Shown: in pieces, positions 33,368 to 41,930 of the stretch
Layout: each line of letters begins with the position of its first letter
Position numbering within the stretch: the first letter of the stretch is position 1
Assembly: GCA_023228325.1 (NCBI GenBank)
Contig: JALOBK010000001.1
Span: forward strand, 1,093,549-1,157,548
From: a bacterium
GTDB lineage: Bacteria; Auribacterota; UBA6266
Reading direction: 5' to 3'
DNA length: 64,000 nucleotides
Made by a program: the position numbers and the translations under genes
The notes under the pieces: model-generated
What the model was told of the DNA's origin: nothing
The model's database searches: none
Seen by the model: only the letters and a program-made list of their open reading frames with translations

Positions 33368-36300
33368 AATATAACTGGGAAAAACAGATAGAAGATGTTC
33401 TGAACACCAAAACAAAAGCCGCGATTTCCGCCTCCGCGGGAACCGGAAAGACAACTTTTGCGATGAATAAGGTAATACGGTTGATTGAAGAAGGACGGAA
33501 TGATAAAGAGAGAGAGGAAATAGCGGCTTCCATATGCTGCATAACATTTACGAAAAAAGCTGCGGGAGATTTTAAGGGAAGAGCAAAAGAAATACTTCTG
33601 GAAACGGCAAAAGGATCGGATTTTCGCGAAAGGTTTGAGTATGTAAGAGTAATAGACGAGATTCAGATATCAACAATACATTCATTTGCGGTAAAAATAT
33701 TAAGAGAATTCTGCTCCTATGCGGATATAGACCCGGAACCTGAAATAATAGATGAGGACAAGCGGAAAATTCTGAGAAAAGCGTTAAAACAGGCGGTGGT
33801 TTCTAGGATTGATGCCGGCGAAGATACGGTTCTTAACAGGATTCTTGCCGTCCTGCCTCTCGAAAAGAAAGGGTTTCAGGGCGGTTTTGAGGATTATGTT
33901 TTTGATATTGTAAATAATTTCAGGGCCGCGGATATTCCCGGAAAGGTGAAAAACTTTGTTTCGAAATCCGTTAAAAACGAGAAAGATGAAATAAAACAGA
34001 TTTCTTTATGTCTTGCGGGGATTGCGGATGAGGTCTTTGAAAGGTATGAAAAACTTAAACAAAACAGGATTACATATGATGAAATCCTTATCAAAGCCAG
34101 GAATTTATTGAGGGATCATAAAGACGTAAGACAGGAGATAAAAAAAAGATATAAATTGATAATACTCGACGAGGCCCAGGATACGGACAATATCCAGATG
34201 GAGTTTATCATGTGGCTTTCCGAGAGAGATGAGACCCTTGCCGGAAACATCGCCGAAATCCAGCTGTCCGACAAAATAATCGTCGTAGGTGATTTCAAAC
34301 AGTCTATTTACGGCTGGAGAAATGCGGATCCCGCGGTATTCGGCAAAATCCGCGAACAAATAGGGCTTAAGAGGTCTTTAAGGGAGAACAGGAGAAGCCA
34401 GAAGGGAATACTGGATTATATAAATAATCTTTCGATGCTTATTATAGCCGACTTCGATAAAACCGGAGACCTTATTAAAGCGAAGAGAAAAGAAACGCAT
34501 GATTCCGGAAATGTTTACAGGCTGTTTAACAGGGAAGGGTTTGAAACTGCCGAAGCGCAGAGAAAAAAGGAAGCGGAATACCTGAGCGTGCTTATTAAGC
34601 GGATGGCTGAGGAAGGCACTTTAAACGGGAAGGAAGTGAAAGTATTCAGGGACGGAAAAGAAGAGAACCCCCTTTATTCGGATATCGCGATTTTATTCCG
34701 CAGACTGACCAAAGTCGGTATCTATGAAAAATGCCTGCAGGAGCGCGGCATCCCTTATTTTGTTCTGGGTAATTCCGGGTTCCTGTCAAGATTTGAGGTG
34801 CGTGACTCACTGAATTTTTTGAATATTATGTCCAATGCGCGGGATGAGCTTGCATATGCGAGCCTTTTGAGGTCCTTCGCATCAACAGCGGATGATAACC
34901 GGATAGTCTGCGGGAAACTGGAAAATAAAATACTGAAACCCGAAAAGTTTTTGAATGGAGGGAGAAAAAACGCTGTTCAAAAATTAGACAGCGTTTTGCT
35001 GGATGTAAGGCAGAAAAAAAGTACCCGCGCCCCATCCGAGTTATTGACCGAGTTTCTGGAGAGGGTTTCATATTTCAGCGCTCTGGCAAAACTTGCCGAC
35101 GGCGATATAAGAATTGCCAACGTTGAAAAGCTTATAGAAAAAATACGCGCCATGGAATCCTCGGGTTACGACTCTCTGGAAGACATAACTCAGCGGTTTA
35201 TCGATGATATAAGTTTTGAGTCGGATGAGGGGCTCGCTTCGGTGTCCGGAGAAGGCGATAATTCGGTAAGGCTGATGACGGTTCACAGGTCCAAAGGGCT
35301 GCAGTTCCCCATTGTAATCATTCCCGATACATCGTCTGGAAGATTTATCGGGGATAAGGTGATTATAAGACATGACGGGGCTTTTGCGTTCAAAATGAAT
35401 AAATACTGGGAAACTTCCAATTATGAAAAAGAAAAAAACAGGACAAAACATGAAAGAAGCGAAGAAGAAAAAAGGCTGTTGTATGTCGCCGTTACGCGGG
35501 CCAGAGATGTTTTAATTGTTTCCTGCCTGAATAAAAAGCCGGAGTCCAGAGAAAAAGGGAAAAATCTTAACACATGGTTTGATTGCCTTAAGAATGTTTC
35601 TCCGGCGCGGGATATTTATATCGAAGACGGATGTGAAAGTCCGGCAGAAACAGCTCAGGAATCCCCCCCTGCCGTTGCAGAACTGGATGTTAAGCAAAAC
35701 ATGGAATTTGCCGATGCCGATATAGATGTGTTGAACCCGCCTGTTGAAAAAATAAGCGTCTCGCGGTATCTTGATAAGGAAGGATATATGTTTTCCAGGG
35801 ATATCATGGAACAGGAAGAGGATATATCTTCGGATATTGAAGACGAGCCCCGCGCGGATAAAAAGGGAAATATCGGAACAGCTATTCATTACACTCTGGA
35901 ACACATGGATTCAAAAAAGGATATCATCAGACTGCTTAAGCATAAATTACCTGAGGCGGAGGTCCTTCAAATTGCCCCGGAGGTTGAAAGATTTGTCGAA
36001 ACAGACGAGTACAGGGAAATGGGATCTGCCGATGAGATATACAGGGAATTGCCGTTTGTCCTCAGGGAAGGGCAATATGAAATCAACGGGAGGATCGATT
36101 GTGTTTACAGGAAAAACAACAGGATAGTAATAGTTGATTTTAAATGGTCCGACTACAGAGGAGAAAGATACAACAGACAGCTTGAAATATATAAAAAAGC
36201 GTTTGAAAAACATTCAAGCGATATGAAGGTAGAGACACGCATTCTTTATATAAAGAAAGGAGGACAGAATGGAGAAAAGAGCTGTCATCGTTCTGGCTGA
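33364..36300 (+). CDS. addA: AddA-like UvrD helicase with C-terminal PD-(D/E)XK nuclease
   Basis: A 978-residue protein from the ATG at 33364, which overlaps the addB stop. SF1A helicase motifs appear in order: SASAGTGKTTF (residues 22-32), CITFTKKAAGDF, LIILDEAQD near 268, VGDFKQSIYGWRN near 309, RLMTVHRSKGLQFPIVI, and LLYVAVTRARD near 705. The C-terminal nuclease has GTAIHYTLEH, NGRIDCVY, VIVDFKWSD near 922 and NRQLEIYKKAF. It is the motor and second nuclease of the AddAB complex. It is shorter than Bacillus AddA (about 1230 residues). The last 32 nt overlap the DJ-1 gene. Confidence 0.92.
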   Translation: MKYNWEKQIEDVLNTKTKAAISASAGTGKTTFAMNKVIRLIEEGRNDKEREEIAASICCITFTKKAAGDFKGRAKEILLETAKGSDFRERFEYVRVIDEIQISTIHSFAVKILREFCSYADIDPEPEIIDEDKRKILRKALKQAVVSRIDAGEDTVLNRILAVLPLEKKGFQGGFEDYVFDIVNNFRAADIPGKVKNFVSKSVKNEKDEIKQISLCLAGIADEVFERYEKLKQNRITYDEILIKARNLLRDHKDVRQEIKKRYKLIILDEAQDTDNIQMEFIMWLSERDETLAGNIAEIQLSDKIIVVGDFKQSIYGWRNADPAVFGKIREQIGLKRSLRENRRSQKGILDYINNLSMLIIADFDKTGDLIKAKRKETHDSGNVYRLFNREGFETAEAQRKKEAEYLSVLIKRMAEEGTLNGKEVKVFRDGKEENPLYSDIAILFRRLTKVGIYEKCLQERGIPYFVLGNSGFLSRFEVRDSLNFLNIMSNARDELAYASLLRSFASTADDNRIVCGKLENKILKPEKFLNGGRKNAVQKLDSVLLDVRQKKSTRAPSELLTEFLERVSYFSALAKLADGDIRIANVEKLIEKIRAMESSGYDSLEDITQRFIDDISFESDEGLASVSGEGDNSVRLMTVHRSKGLQFPIVIIPDTSSGRFIGDKVIIRHDGAFAFKMNKYWETSNYEKEKNRTKHERSEEEKRLLYVAVTRARDVLIVSCLNKKPESREKGKNLNTWFDCLKNVSPARDIYIEDGCESPAETAQESPPAVAELDVKQNMEFADADIDVLNPPVEKISVSRYLDKEGYMFSRDIMEQEEDISSDIEDEPRADKKGNIGTAIHYTLEHMDSKKDIIRLLKHKLPEAEVLQIAPEVERFVETDEYREMGSADEIYRELPFVLREGQYEINGRIDCVYRKNNRIVIVDFKWSDYRGERYNRQLEIYKKAFEKHSSDMKVETRILYIKKGGQNGEKSCHRSG

Positions 36301-36817
36301 TGGTTTTGAAGAAATAGAAGCTGTTGCCCCAATCGACATTTTAAGAAGAGCGGGCATTAGAGTGGATGTTACCGGACTCGATAAAAAAACTGTTCCCGGC
36401 GCGAGGGGCATAAAAATAGAAACAGACCTTTTATTTGAGGAGATTTCCGACGCGGACGCTTTGATACTGCCGGGGGGGATGCCCGGATCCGCAAATCTGG
36501 CGGGTTCGGACAAATTATTAAACTCAGTCAAGAATTTAAACGGCAAAGGCAGGTTGATTGCCGCGATCTGTGCTTCCCCTGCCTACGTGCTTGTTCCCGC
36601 CGGTATTCTTCCGGGCAGAAAAGTGACAGGTTTTCCAGGAACAAAATCCAGATTCAGCGGAATTGCTGAATTCATAGACAGGCCCGTTATAAGGGACGTC
36701 AATATTATTACAAGCAGAGGAGCCGGCACGGCATTGGAATTTTCCTGCGCTATTGTGGAATATCTGGCGGGAGCAAAAAAAGCGGATGATATACGCAGGG
36801 CAATACTGATAAAATAG
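36269..36817 (+). CDS. DJ-1/PfpI-family protein
   Basis: A 182-residue protein of the DJ-1 branch: VIVLADGFEEIEAVAPIDIL at the start with the conserved Glu, LILPGGMPG in the middle, and the nucleophile C101 in AAICASPAYVL. Family members act as glyoxalase III, deglycase-like or chaperone proteins; the exact role is not readable. GAAAGGAGG lies just before the ATG, which falls inside the end of addA. Confidence 0.92.
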   Translation: MEKRAVIVLADGFEEIEAVAPIDILRRAGIRVDVTGLDKKTVPGARGIKIETDLLFEEISDADALILPGGMPGSANLAGSDKLLNSVKNLNGKGRLIAAICASPAYVLVPAGILPGRKVTGFPGTKSRFSGIAEFIDRPVIRDVNIITSRGAGTALEFSCAIVEYLAGAKKADDIRRAILIK

Positions 36818-36838
36818 AATAGCGGAAGGAGGGACCAA

Positions 36839-37210
36839 TTGAAAAAGAATATTTTTTTAGTGTGCATTTTTTTCTTTGTTCTATGCGGCCCGGGAACTTT
36901 TTCACTGGCTGATAAAGTCGATAATCTTATAAATGATTTGAATAGCAGCTCGGGCAGTGCCAGGTGGAAAGCCGTGATGTTCCTGGGACAGGAAAAAGAC
37001 AGAAGGGCGGTTGAACCTTTAATAAAGGTGATAGCGACCGATCAGAATTATGGCGTCAGGATGGAAGCCATAAAAAGCCTGGGGAAAATAGGGGATAAAA
37101 GAGCTGTCGAAATCCTGAAACCTCTTCTTAAAAGCGAAGATGACAGCGTAAGCAGGGCCGCAGCCGAAGCATTGGCCAGTATCCAATCAGCCGCGGGCGA
37201 TTCTGATTGA
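36839..37210 (+). CDS. secreted HEAT-repeat protein
   Basis: A 123-residue protein with an N-terminal signal peptide (about residues 1-22) and two to three HEAT/PBS-lyase-type repeats: DRRAVEPLIKVIA, NYGVRMEAIKSLGKIGDKRAVEILKPLL and SVSRAAAEALASI. The TTG start at 36839 is supported by GGAAGGAGG ending 6 nt before it. HEAT repeats mediate protein contacts; it is probably a periplasmic scaffold of unknown partner. Confidence 0.8.
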   Translation: MKKNIFLVCIFFFVLCGPGTFSLADKVDNLINDLNSSSGSARWKAVMFLGQEKDRRAVEPLIKVIATDQNYGVRMEAIKSLGKIGDKRAVEILKPLLKSEDDSVSRAAAEALASIQSAAGDSD

Positions 37211-37240
37211 ATGACGGTAATATTCTAACAGGGAGTTATT

Positions 37241-37759
37241 ATGGATGTTGTCTTTGTCATTAAGATTTTTTCCGGGTTTGCCGCTTTTGTAACATTGGCG
37301 GCTGCTTTTTACAAGTCGGTTAAAGCAAATACGGGCGGATACAGAACGCTTGTTCTGATAATCGGACTTTGTATAGTATCCATTATTATGGCTGCCGTTG
37401 CTGTTTATCTCTCTGCTGTCGGGTCTGATAAAACGGTAAAAGGGCATATCCTGGAGCAAAAAAAAGAGCTGTATGAAATAAACGAATCTATATCAAGGCT
37501 TCAAAGATATATTGAAGAACAGAATATATTGTTCAGCCAGGCAAAAGAGACAATCAGTCAGCTCGAAAAAAGAAAACATGAATTAACGCCCTTGATTGAA
37601 ACCGATGACAAAACAATAGACATTGTAGCCAAAATCCATGAAAACGAGTTATCAGACAGGATGTTAAGAGAAAGATTAATAGGGTCTTTTATCGGGGTTA
37701 TAAGCCTGGTTTTAATAATGGTTTTTGTAAATGTTATCAGATCATACTTTAAAAAGTAA
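37241..37759 (+). CDS. membrane protein with central coiled coil, unknown function
   Basis: A 172-residue protein. Two hydrophobic helices (about 4-24 and 31-62) are followed by a predicted coiled coil (about 72-130, rich in Glu, Lys, Gln and Leu heptads) and a third helix (about 146-166). AGGGAG precedes the ATG. No family is recognised. It sits 30 nt after the HEAT-repeat gene and may be cotranscribed with it. Confidence 0.6.
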   Translation: MDVVFVIKIFSGFAAFVTLAAAFYKSVKANTGGYRTLVLIIGLCIVSIIMAAVAVYLSAVGSDKTVKGHILEQKKELYEINESISRLQRYIEEQNILFSQAKETISQLEKRKHELTPLIETDDKTIDIVAKIHENELSDRMLRERLIGSFIGVISLVLIMVFVNVIRSYFKK

Positions 37760-37833
37760 ATTTATAATATCTTGTTACACAGGCAATTATGTAAAATTAT
37801 AGTTGTTCCGGCCTTATAATTGGAAAAACATGC

Positions 37834-37861
37834 TTGACAAACCCGGGAAAATTATTAAAAT
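37834..37861 (+). promoter_or_regulatory. predicted promoter of the secreted-protein pair 37966-39178
   Basis: TTGACA (37834-37839) and TAAAAT (37856-37861) with a 16-nt spacer. The leader to the GTG at 37966 would be about 100 nt. Confidence 0.6.
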
Positions 37862-37869
37862 CTATATTA

Positions 37870-37883
37870 GTAAAACATTTTAC
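37870..37883. promoter_or_regulatory. candidate operator GTAAAA-CA-TTTTAC
   Basis: A 6-bp dyad with a 2-nt centre at the expected transcription start. The surrounding 11-mer TTAGTAAAACA occurs twice, at 37867-37877 and 37914-37924, 47 nt apart, which suggests cooperative repressor sites. Confidence 0.4.
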
Positions 37884-37965
37884 ACATAGTAAATAGATTA
37901 TTTTTTTGGTCTTTTAGTAAAACAATTAAGTTATAATAAATATATTAATTAAAAGGGGGTATGTT

Positions 37966-38532
37966 GTGAAGAATAAGAGGTTGGCTTTAGAAATGTTCTG
38001 TGTATTTATACTGTTATTTTTTATCAGGGGAGCGGCTCCGGCATTTGCCGAAGACCTGATAATCAACAAAGGTTTCGAAGACAGTGATTTTGAATGGTAC
38101 AACTGGAATGACGGCGAAAGTTCCGGAAGCATAGAATCATCCGAATTTCACGGAGGCAGTGTTTCCGCATGCAGGGAAATATATGGAGTGGGAATGGGGT
38201 GCTACGGCCAGATTGTGCCGGTTTCCGCGGGACAGACGCTGGAAATAAGCGCCTGGGTGAATAATCCCCCGTCTGATGCGTTGACGGATAGCGCGGAAGC
38301 ATTCATAAGGGTAGAGTTCTGGAATGACAGCGGTCCGCTGGGTTCGGGCCATACTGAAAGTAAACATATAAGGAATGCGACTGAAGGATGGATAAGGCTG
38401 GATGTAAAAGCAAAAGTTCCTAGAGGCGCGACAGAGGCAAGAGTGCTTGCGTTTAATAAAGGGGCAAAGCCATCCTCAAAAGGAAAAGTGTATTTTGATG
38501 ATTTTGAACTTATTATAAGCTCGGGCCAGTAA
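37966..38532 (+). CDS. secreted carbohydrate-binding-like protein
   Basis: A 188-residue protein with a signal peptide (cleavage near residue 28, APAFAE). The rest is a jelly-roll of the CBM4/9-like type: LIINKGFED, YNWNDGESSGSIESSEFHGG, VSAGQTLEISAWV, and YFDDFELII at the end. Unlike its neighbours it has no PEP-CTERM tail. The GTG start at 37966 follows AAAAGGGGG. It begins a two-gene unit with the PEP-CTERM gene downstream and probably binds polysaccharide outside the cell. Confidence 0.78.
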   Translation: MKNKRLALEMFCVFILLFFIRGAAPAFAEDLIINKGFEDSDFEWYNWNDGESSGSIESSEFHGGSVSACREIYGVGMGCYGQIVPVSAGQTLEISAWVNNPPSDALTDSAEAFIRVEFWNDSGPLGSGHTESKHIRNATEGWIRLDVKAKVPRGATEARVLAFNKGAKPSSKGKVYFDDFELIISSGQ

Positions 38533-38554
38533 ATAAACGGAGGGAGGAAAACAG

Positions 38555-39178
38555 ATGAAACAGTTGTTAGCAGTGTTTTTTTTAACAGTAGTTATCAGCT
38601 TTTTCCCGGCAATCGCGCATGCAAATCTTTTGTCGAATGCCGGATTTGAGAACGCTGAACAGGGCGCATGGTGGGGTCCCTGGGGAAATAGCCAGCATGC
38701 AGGGACTTATGGAGATACAGGTACCGGAATAGGAGGTTCAAAATCCGTTAAGTTCACCGCTAATGCCGCTGCAGGAACCGGCGATGATTATTTTATGTAT
38801 GATAATACGCTTGTTGCTGTTACGGCGGGACAGACATATTACGGGACGATATTTGCTAAAACCAATGCGCTTATCAATGAAGAAGTGACGATAAAAATAG
38901 ACTGGTTCAATACAGGAAGCTGGGTTGGAACAGCAGGAGCATCAACTCCTCTGAGCGGGACAAATGACTGGACAGCGCTCAATATAAGCGGAGCGGCGCC
39001 CGGTAATGCGACTCATGCTTCTCTTGCATTTTTTATCAACCAGACCGTTGAAGGCGGCACGGGAACAGCATATTTCGATAATGCTTACCTTGACGCGACT
39101 CCGGTGCCTGAACCGGGAACAATAGTTTTACTCGCGGGAGGTTTACTCGGACTTATTGTTTTTTCGAGAAAAAAATGA
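38555..39178 (+). CDS. PEP-CTERM surface protein with carbohydrate-binding-like fold
   Basis: A 207-residue protein: signal peptide (about 1-24), a CBM-like jelly-roll (NLLSNAGFENAEQGAWWGPWG, then VTAGQTYYGTIFAK, then AYFDNAYLD), and a C-terminal sorting tail VPEPGTIVLLAGGLLGLIVF ending in RKK. PEP-CTERM tails are processed by exosortase, usually in species that make extracellular polysaccharide; no exosortase gene is in the window. A strong GGAGGGAGG precedes the ATG. A terminator follows at 39202-39273. Confidence 0.9.
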   Translation: MKQLLAVFFLTVVISFFPAIAHANLLSNAGFENAEQGAWWGPWGNSQHAGTYGDTGTGIGGSKSVKFTANAAAGTGDDYFMYDNTLVAVTAGQTYYGTIFAKTNALINEEVTIKIDWFNTGSWVGTAGASTPLSGTNDWTALNISGAAPGNATHASLAFFINQTVEGGTGTAYFDNAYLDATPVPEPGTIVLLAGGLLGLIVFSRKK

Positions 39179-39201
39179 CGAGATAGACTGATATTTGTTT
39201 G

Positions 39202-39273
39202 AAACAGCCGTTCTTATAAAAGGGTTTTCCCTCTTTCCCCCACAAGAAAGTTCTAAGGGCGGCTGTTTTTTTT
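39202..39273 (+). terminator. Rho-independent terminator after PEP-CTERM gene
   Basis: AAACAGCCG (39202-39210) pairs with CGGCTGTTT (39260-39268), followed by T to 39273 (eight T in total). The long loop can form further stems, such as AGGG with CCCT. Confidence 0.75.
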
Positions 39274-39297
39274 AGAAACGGGAAAGGATCCGGCATA

Positions 39298-39954
39298 ATG
39301 GGTAATAATATGGTTGACCGGAACTCAAAAAGACTAATGGAACGAATTGCCCTAAAGAGTTTTACCCTGATTGAGCTTCTTGTGGTTATTGCGATAATTT
39401 CCGTTCTGGCGGGTTTTTTGGTCCCCGCTTTTCAGAAGGGCCGGCTGAAAGCCAAACAGGCCGTATGTTACAGCAATCTCAAGCAGATAGGTATCGCGCT
39501 TCAGATGTATCTTATAGAACAGGATGAAAAATTTCCCTATCTCGTGTGCAACAATGTCCATCTCTGGAACGCGTTTTCGGATATTATAAGAAGGTTTGAT
39601 TCTTATATAGACGGTATGGATGTTTACAGGTGCCCGGCAAATCAAAACACACTCAATGCGGGCTGGAGAGACGATGTTTTTGACGACCAGGACAGCAGCG
39701 GGAATGTTATACTTGATTATGAAATCAACGGTTATTCTTCGGGAGGAAAAACATTAAAGGACCTTAAGAATAAGGATTTCAGTATTTATGCATATATGTA
39801 TGATTATCCATACAATTCATGGGATGAGAGGCCTCACGGCAACGGCATCAACTGCCTTTATGTGGATGGGCATGTAACCTGGCTGCGCGACAGGGAAATG
39901 AATCTGGCGGGCGCGGAGAAGGACAAATTCTACGGGCGCGGGTGGGTTGAATGA
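39298..39954 (+). CDS. pseudopilin with H-X9-DG domain
   Basis: A 218-residue pseudopilin with leader and helix LKSFTLIELLVVIAIISVLAG (cleavage after S21, conserved Glu at +5). YSNLKQIGIALQMYLIEQDE and a Cys pair follow, and the C-terminus has an intact H-X9-DG: the His of RPHGNG, nine residues, then DG, then HVTWL. It is a sibling of the gene at 6592. These proteins are abundant in PVC-type bacteria; their role is unknown. Here it precedes the polysaccharide cluster, so an export-related role is possible. Confidence 0.9.
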   Translation: MGNNMVDRNSKRLMERIALKSFTLIELLVVIAIISVLAGFLVPAFQKGRLKAKQAVCYSNLKQIGIALQMYLIEQDEKFPYLVCNNVHLWNAFSDIIRRFDSYIDGMDVYRCPANQNTLNAGWRDDVFDDQDSSGNVILDYEINGYSSGGKTLKDLKNKDFSIYAYMYDYPYNSWDERPHGNGINCLYVDGHVTWLRDREMNLAGAEKDKFYGRGWVE

Positions 39955-40020
39955 TTTTTCGGGTTTTTTTATGTATATAAGTTACAATGATTATATCTTG
40001 TTTTTGCAAAGGAGAAATTA

Positions 40021-41829
40021 ATGAAGAAAGCTTTTATATCCGTTATTTTAGTTTGCGTCGTCCTGTCGGTTTGTTTTGCCGCCGCAAGAAAATCAAAATT
40101 CAGCGGCAGGGATACCGAAGGCGTTGAAAAAACAACGTTGGAAGAAAGCCGGCGGATTGCTGAAATACCGCAGGATCAGGATATAAAAGCCGAAGAGCCG
40201 GAGATGCCGGGCTCCTATGTCAAAAAAGCATGGGACAGCCCGGGCCTGTGGGTTGTAGGGACCGACGGTAAAAGTTCGATTGTGATAAATCCGTGCGAAT
40301 CCGGTTACGGACAGGGGCTTGAAATAAAGTATGAGCTCAAAAAAGGGGGCGGTTGGGTACAGTTCAACAAAAAGATATCCTCCGGTTTTTCCGAAAAAAG
40401 ACCTTTCGCCTTTTTGATCAAAGCGAAAGCGGCCGGAGATATGGAGATAAAATTTATAGATAAGGACGGTTCGACATTCTGGAGAAAAATAAAACTGGAC
40501 AATAATTATAAGGATTGGCAACGCATTGTAGTATACAGCGATACCCTGGAATATGCGTGGGGGGGCGATGATAATCTTGACGCTCTTTCGGAAATTTCTA
40601 TCGCGTTTTCGGGAAGGGGGAAGGGGACGGTTTGGCTTGACGAGACAGGGTTTTGGAAAGAAGGACTTCCCGCGTCTTTTCCGCCTTCCGGGCCCATTAT
40701 TGACCCCGACAGCGGACTTCCGGGCATAGGAGAGAGGCAGAGAAGATCGGAAAAACTTATACCTGAAGAGACACTTGTCATGGAATGGCTTAAAGTCATC
40801 CAGGATACATCCTCTCCCGAAAAACAGCTCCTGCCTTCAATGGAGGGCAATCAGGCGCAGACTTTCAATAATGCGCTTGTCGCCATGGCATTTATACTTA
40901 AGGGAGAAAAGGAAAGGGCGGAGAGGATACTCGATTTTTTCTCTGATATGACCTTTGAAGCAAATCCATGTCCGTTAATACAGAACTTTTTCTATAAAAG
41001 CGAACCGAGAGGGTTTTTCCAGTTTGTCGTGCTTGCCGAATCAGGCGGAACGCCCGCGTATCATAACCCCGGCTCCAGTGACAGGTGGATGGGAGATATG
41101 GCATGGCTTCTTATCGCGTATAAATACTATGAGAAGGCATATTCTTCCGACAGGTATAAGAAGATAACGGTGCTTTTGAAGGAGCTGCTTAAATCGTGGT
41201 ATAAGGCGGAAGACAGCGCCAGCGGTTATGTCCGGCACGGATGGCGCAGCGGCGACAGCAGCCTGCATGAAAACCATGGCCACCCGGAAGGCAATATTGA
41301 TTGTTATGCCGCTTTTCTTTTATGCGGGGAAACCGATTACGCTAAAAAAATCAGAAAGTGGCTGGATAAATCAGTAAAGGGAAAAAGCCTTCCTCTCGAT
41401 TTATATACATGGAGAGTGCTTGCGTTCGGCAGTGATTATGCCGGCCTGCTGAATATCCCCGAATATGACCTGAGATACCGGAAGACGGTGGATTTTAACG
41501 GGAAGAAAGCCATGGGCTTTTATCATTCTCCGGATATAGAAATAAATAATGTCTGGCTTGACGGGACAGGGCATATTGCCTGCGCCTTTATTTCCTGCGG
41601 AGACAAACAAAGAGGATATTTTTACGCGAATGAGATGGATAAATTCATAATAAGCAGAAAAATAGATAATATTACGCTTAAAGCACTTCCTTATACATCC
41701 GATAAATCGGGCGGCTTCGAATGGGTAAGACAGGACAGAGGTTTTATATCCGTTGCCGCGTGGTATATATTTGCCAAAAACGGTTTTAATCCCCTGACGT
41801 TGAAACAGACAGCGGTTGAATCGCAGTAG
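40021..41829 (+). CDS. secreted protein with CBM-like and alpha/alpha-toroid domains
   Basis: A 602-residue exported protein. The signal peptide is about residues 1-21 (cleavage near CFAAA). Residues about 70-225 resemble a CBM11-type jelly-roll (YGQGLEIKYELKKGGGWVQF, then WQRIVVYSD, then GTVWLDETGFW). Residues about 255-590 form a repeat of helical hairpins like six-hairpin glycosidases: NNALVAMAFILKGEKERAERIL, HGHPEGNIDCYAAFLL, VWLDGTGHIACAFI. The same toroid pattern appears in the 1661-residue protein at 45909. No catalytic residues can be assigned. It may bind or trim the polysaccharide made by the synthase downstream. AAAGGAG precedes the ATG. Confidence 0.7.
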   Translation: MKKAFISVILVCVVLSVCFAAARKSKFSGRDTEGVEKTTLEESRRIAEIPQDQDIKAEEPEMPGSYVKKAWDSPGLWVVGTDGKSSIVINPCESGYGQGLEIKYELKKGGGWVQFNKKISSGFSEKRPFAFLIKAKAAGDMEIKFIDKDGSTFWRKIKLDNNYKDWQRIVVYSDTLEYAWGGDDNLDALSEISIAFSGRGKGTVWLDETGFWKEGLPASFPPSGPIIDPDSGLPGIGERQRRSEKLIPEETLVMEWLKVIQDTSSPEKQLLPSMEGNQAQTFNNALVAMAFILKGEKERAERILDFFSDMTFEANPCPLIQNFFYKSEPRGFFQFVVLAESGGTPAYHNPGSSDRWMGDMAWLLIAYKYYEKAYSSDRYKKITVLLKELLKSWYKAEDSASGYVRHGWRSGDSSLHENHGHPEGNIDCYAAFLLCGETDYAKKIRKWLDKSVKGKSLPLDLYTWRVLAFGSDYAGLLNIPEYDLRYRKTVDFNGKKAMGFYHSPDIEINNVWLDGTGHIACAFISCGDKQRGYFYANEMDKFIISRKIDNITLKALPYTSDKSGGFEWVRQDRGFISVAAWYIFAKNGFNPLTLKQTAVESQ

Positions 41830-41863
41830 AGGCAATACCTTCCGATAATCTTTTTCCGTTTTA

Positions 41864-41892
41864 TTGGAAAAATCCTTCCGAGATGATATAAT
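41864..41892 (+). promoter_or_regulatory. predicted promoter of the 41931-55874 operon
   Basis: TTGGAA (41864-41869) and TATAAT (41887-41892) with a 17-nt spacer; the -10 box lies inside an AT-rich palindrome. The leader would be about 30 nt. Confidence 0.5.
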
Positions 41893-41920
41893 TTTAAATT
41901 AAATTTTAATTTTATATCAT
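41883..41920. repeat. AT-rich palindrome abutting the Shine-Dalgarno of the TolC-like gene
   Basis: ATGATATAA (41883-41891) and TTATATCAT (41912-41920) are perfect inverted arms around an all A/T core that can pair further. AAGG (41921-41924) follows at once and the ATG is at 41931. It could be an operator over the promoter, or an RNA hairpin next to the ribosome site. Confidence 0.5.
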
Positions 41921-41930
41921 AAGGTTGATA

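Noticed and set aside
41401..41835. Minus-strand ORFs of 100-240 codons opposite large genes (for example 41401-41835, 49742-50362, 51337-52047, 54503-55006)
   Set aside because: They are frame shadows of strong plus-strand genes, with low-complexity Ser/Phe/Ile composition and no family patterns.
41851..41872. TTTTTCC/GGAAAAA hairpin after the CBM-toroid gene as terminator
   Set aside because: It has weak A/T pairing and no T-run after the stem; it overlaps the likely -35 box of the next operon.
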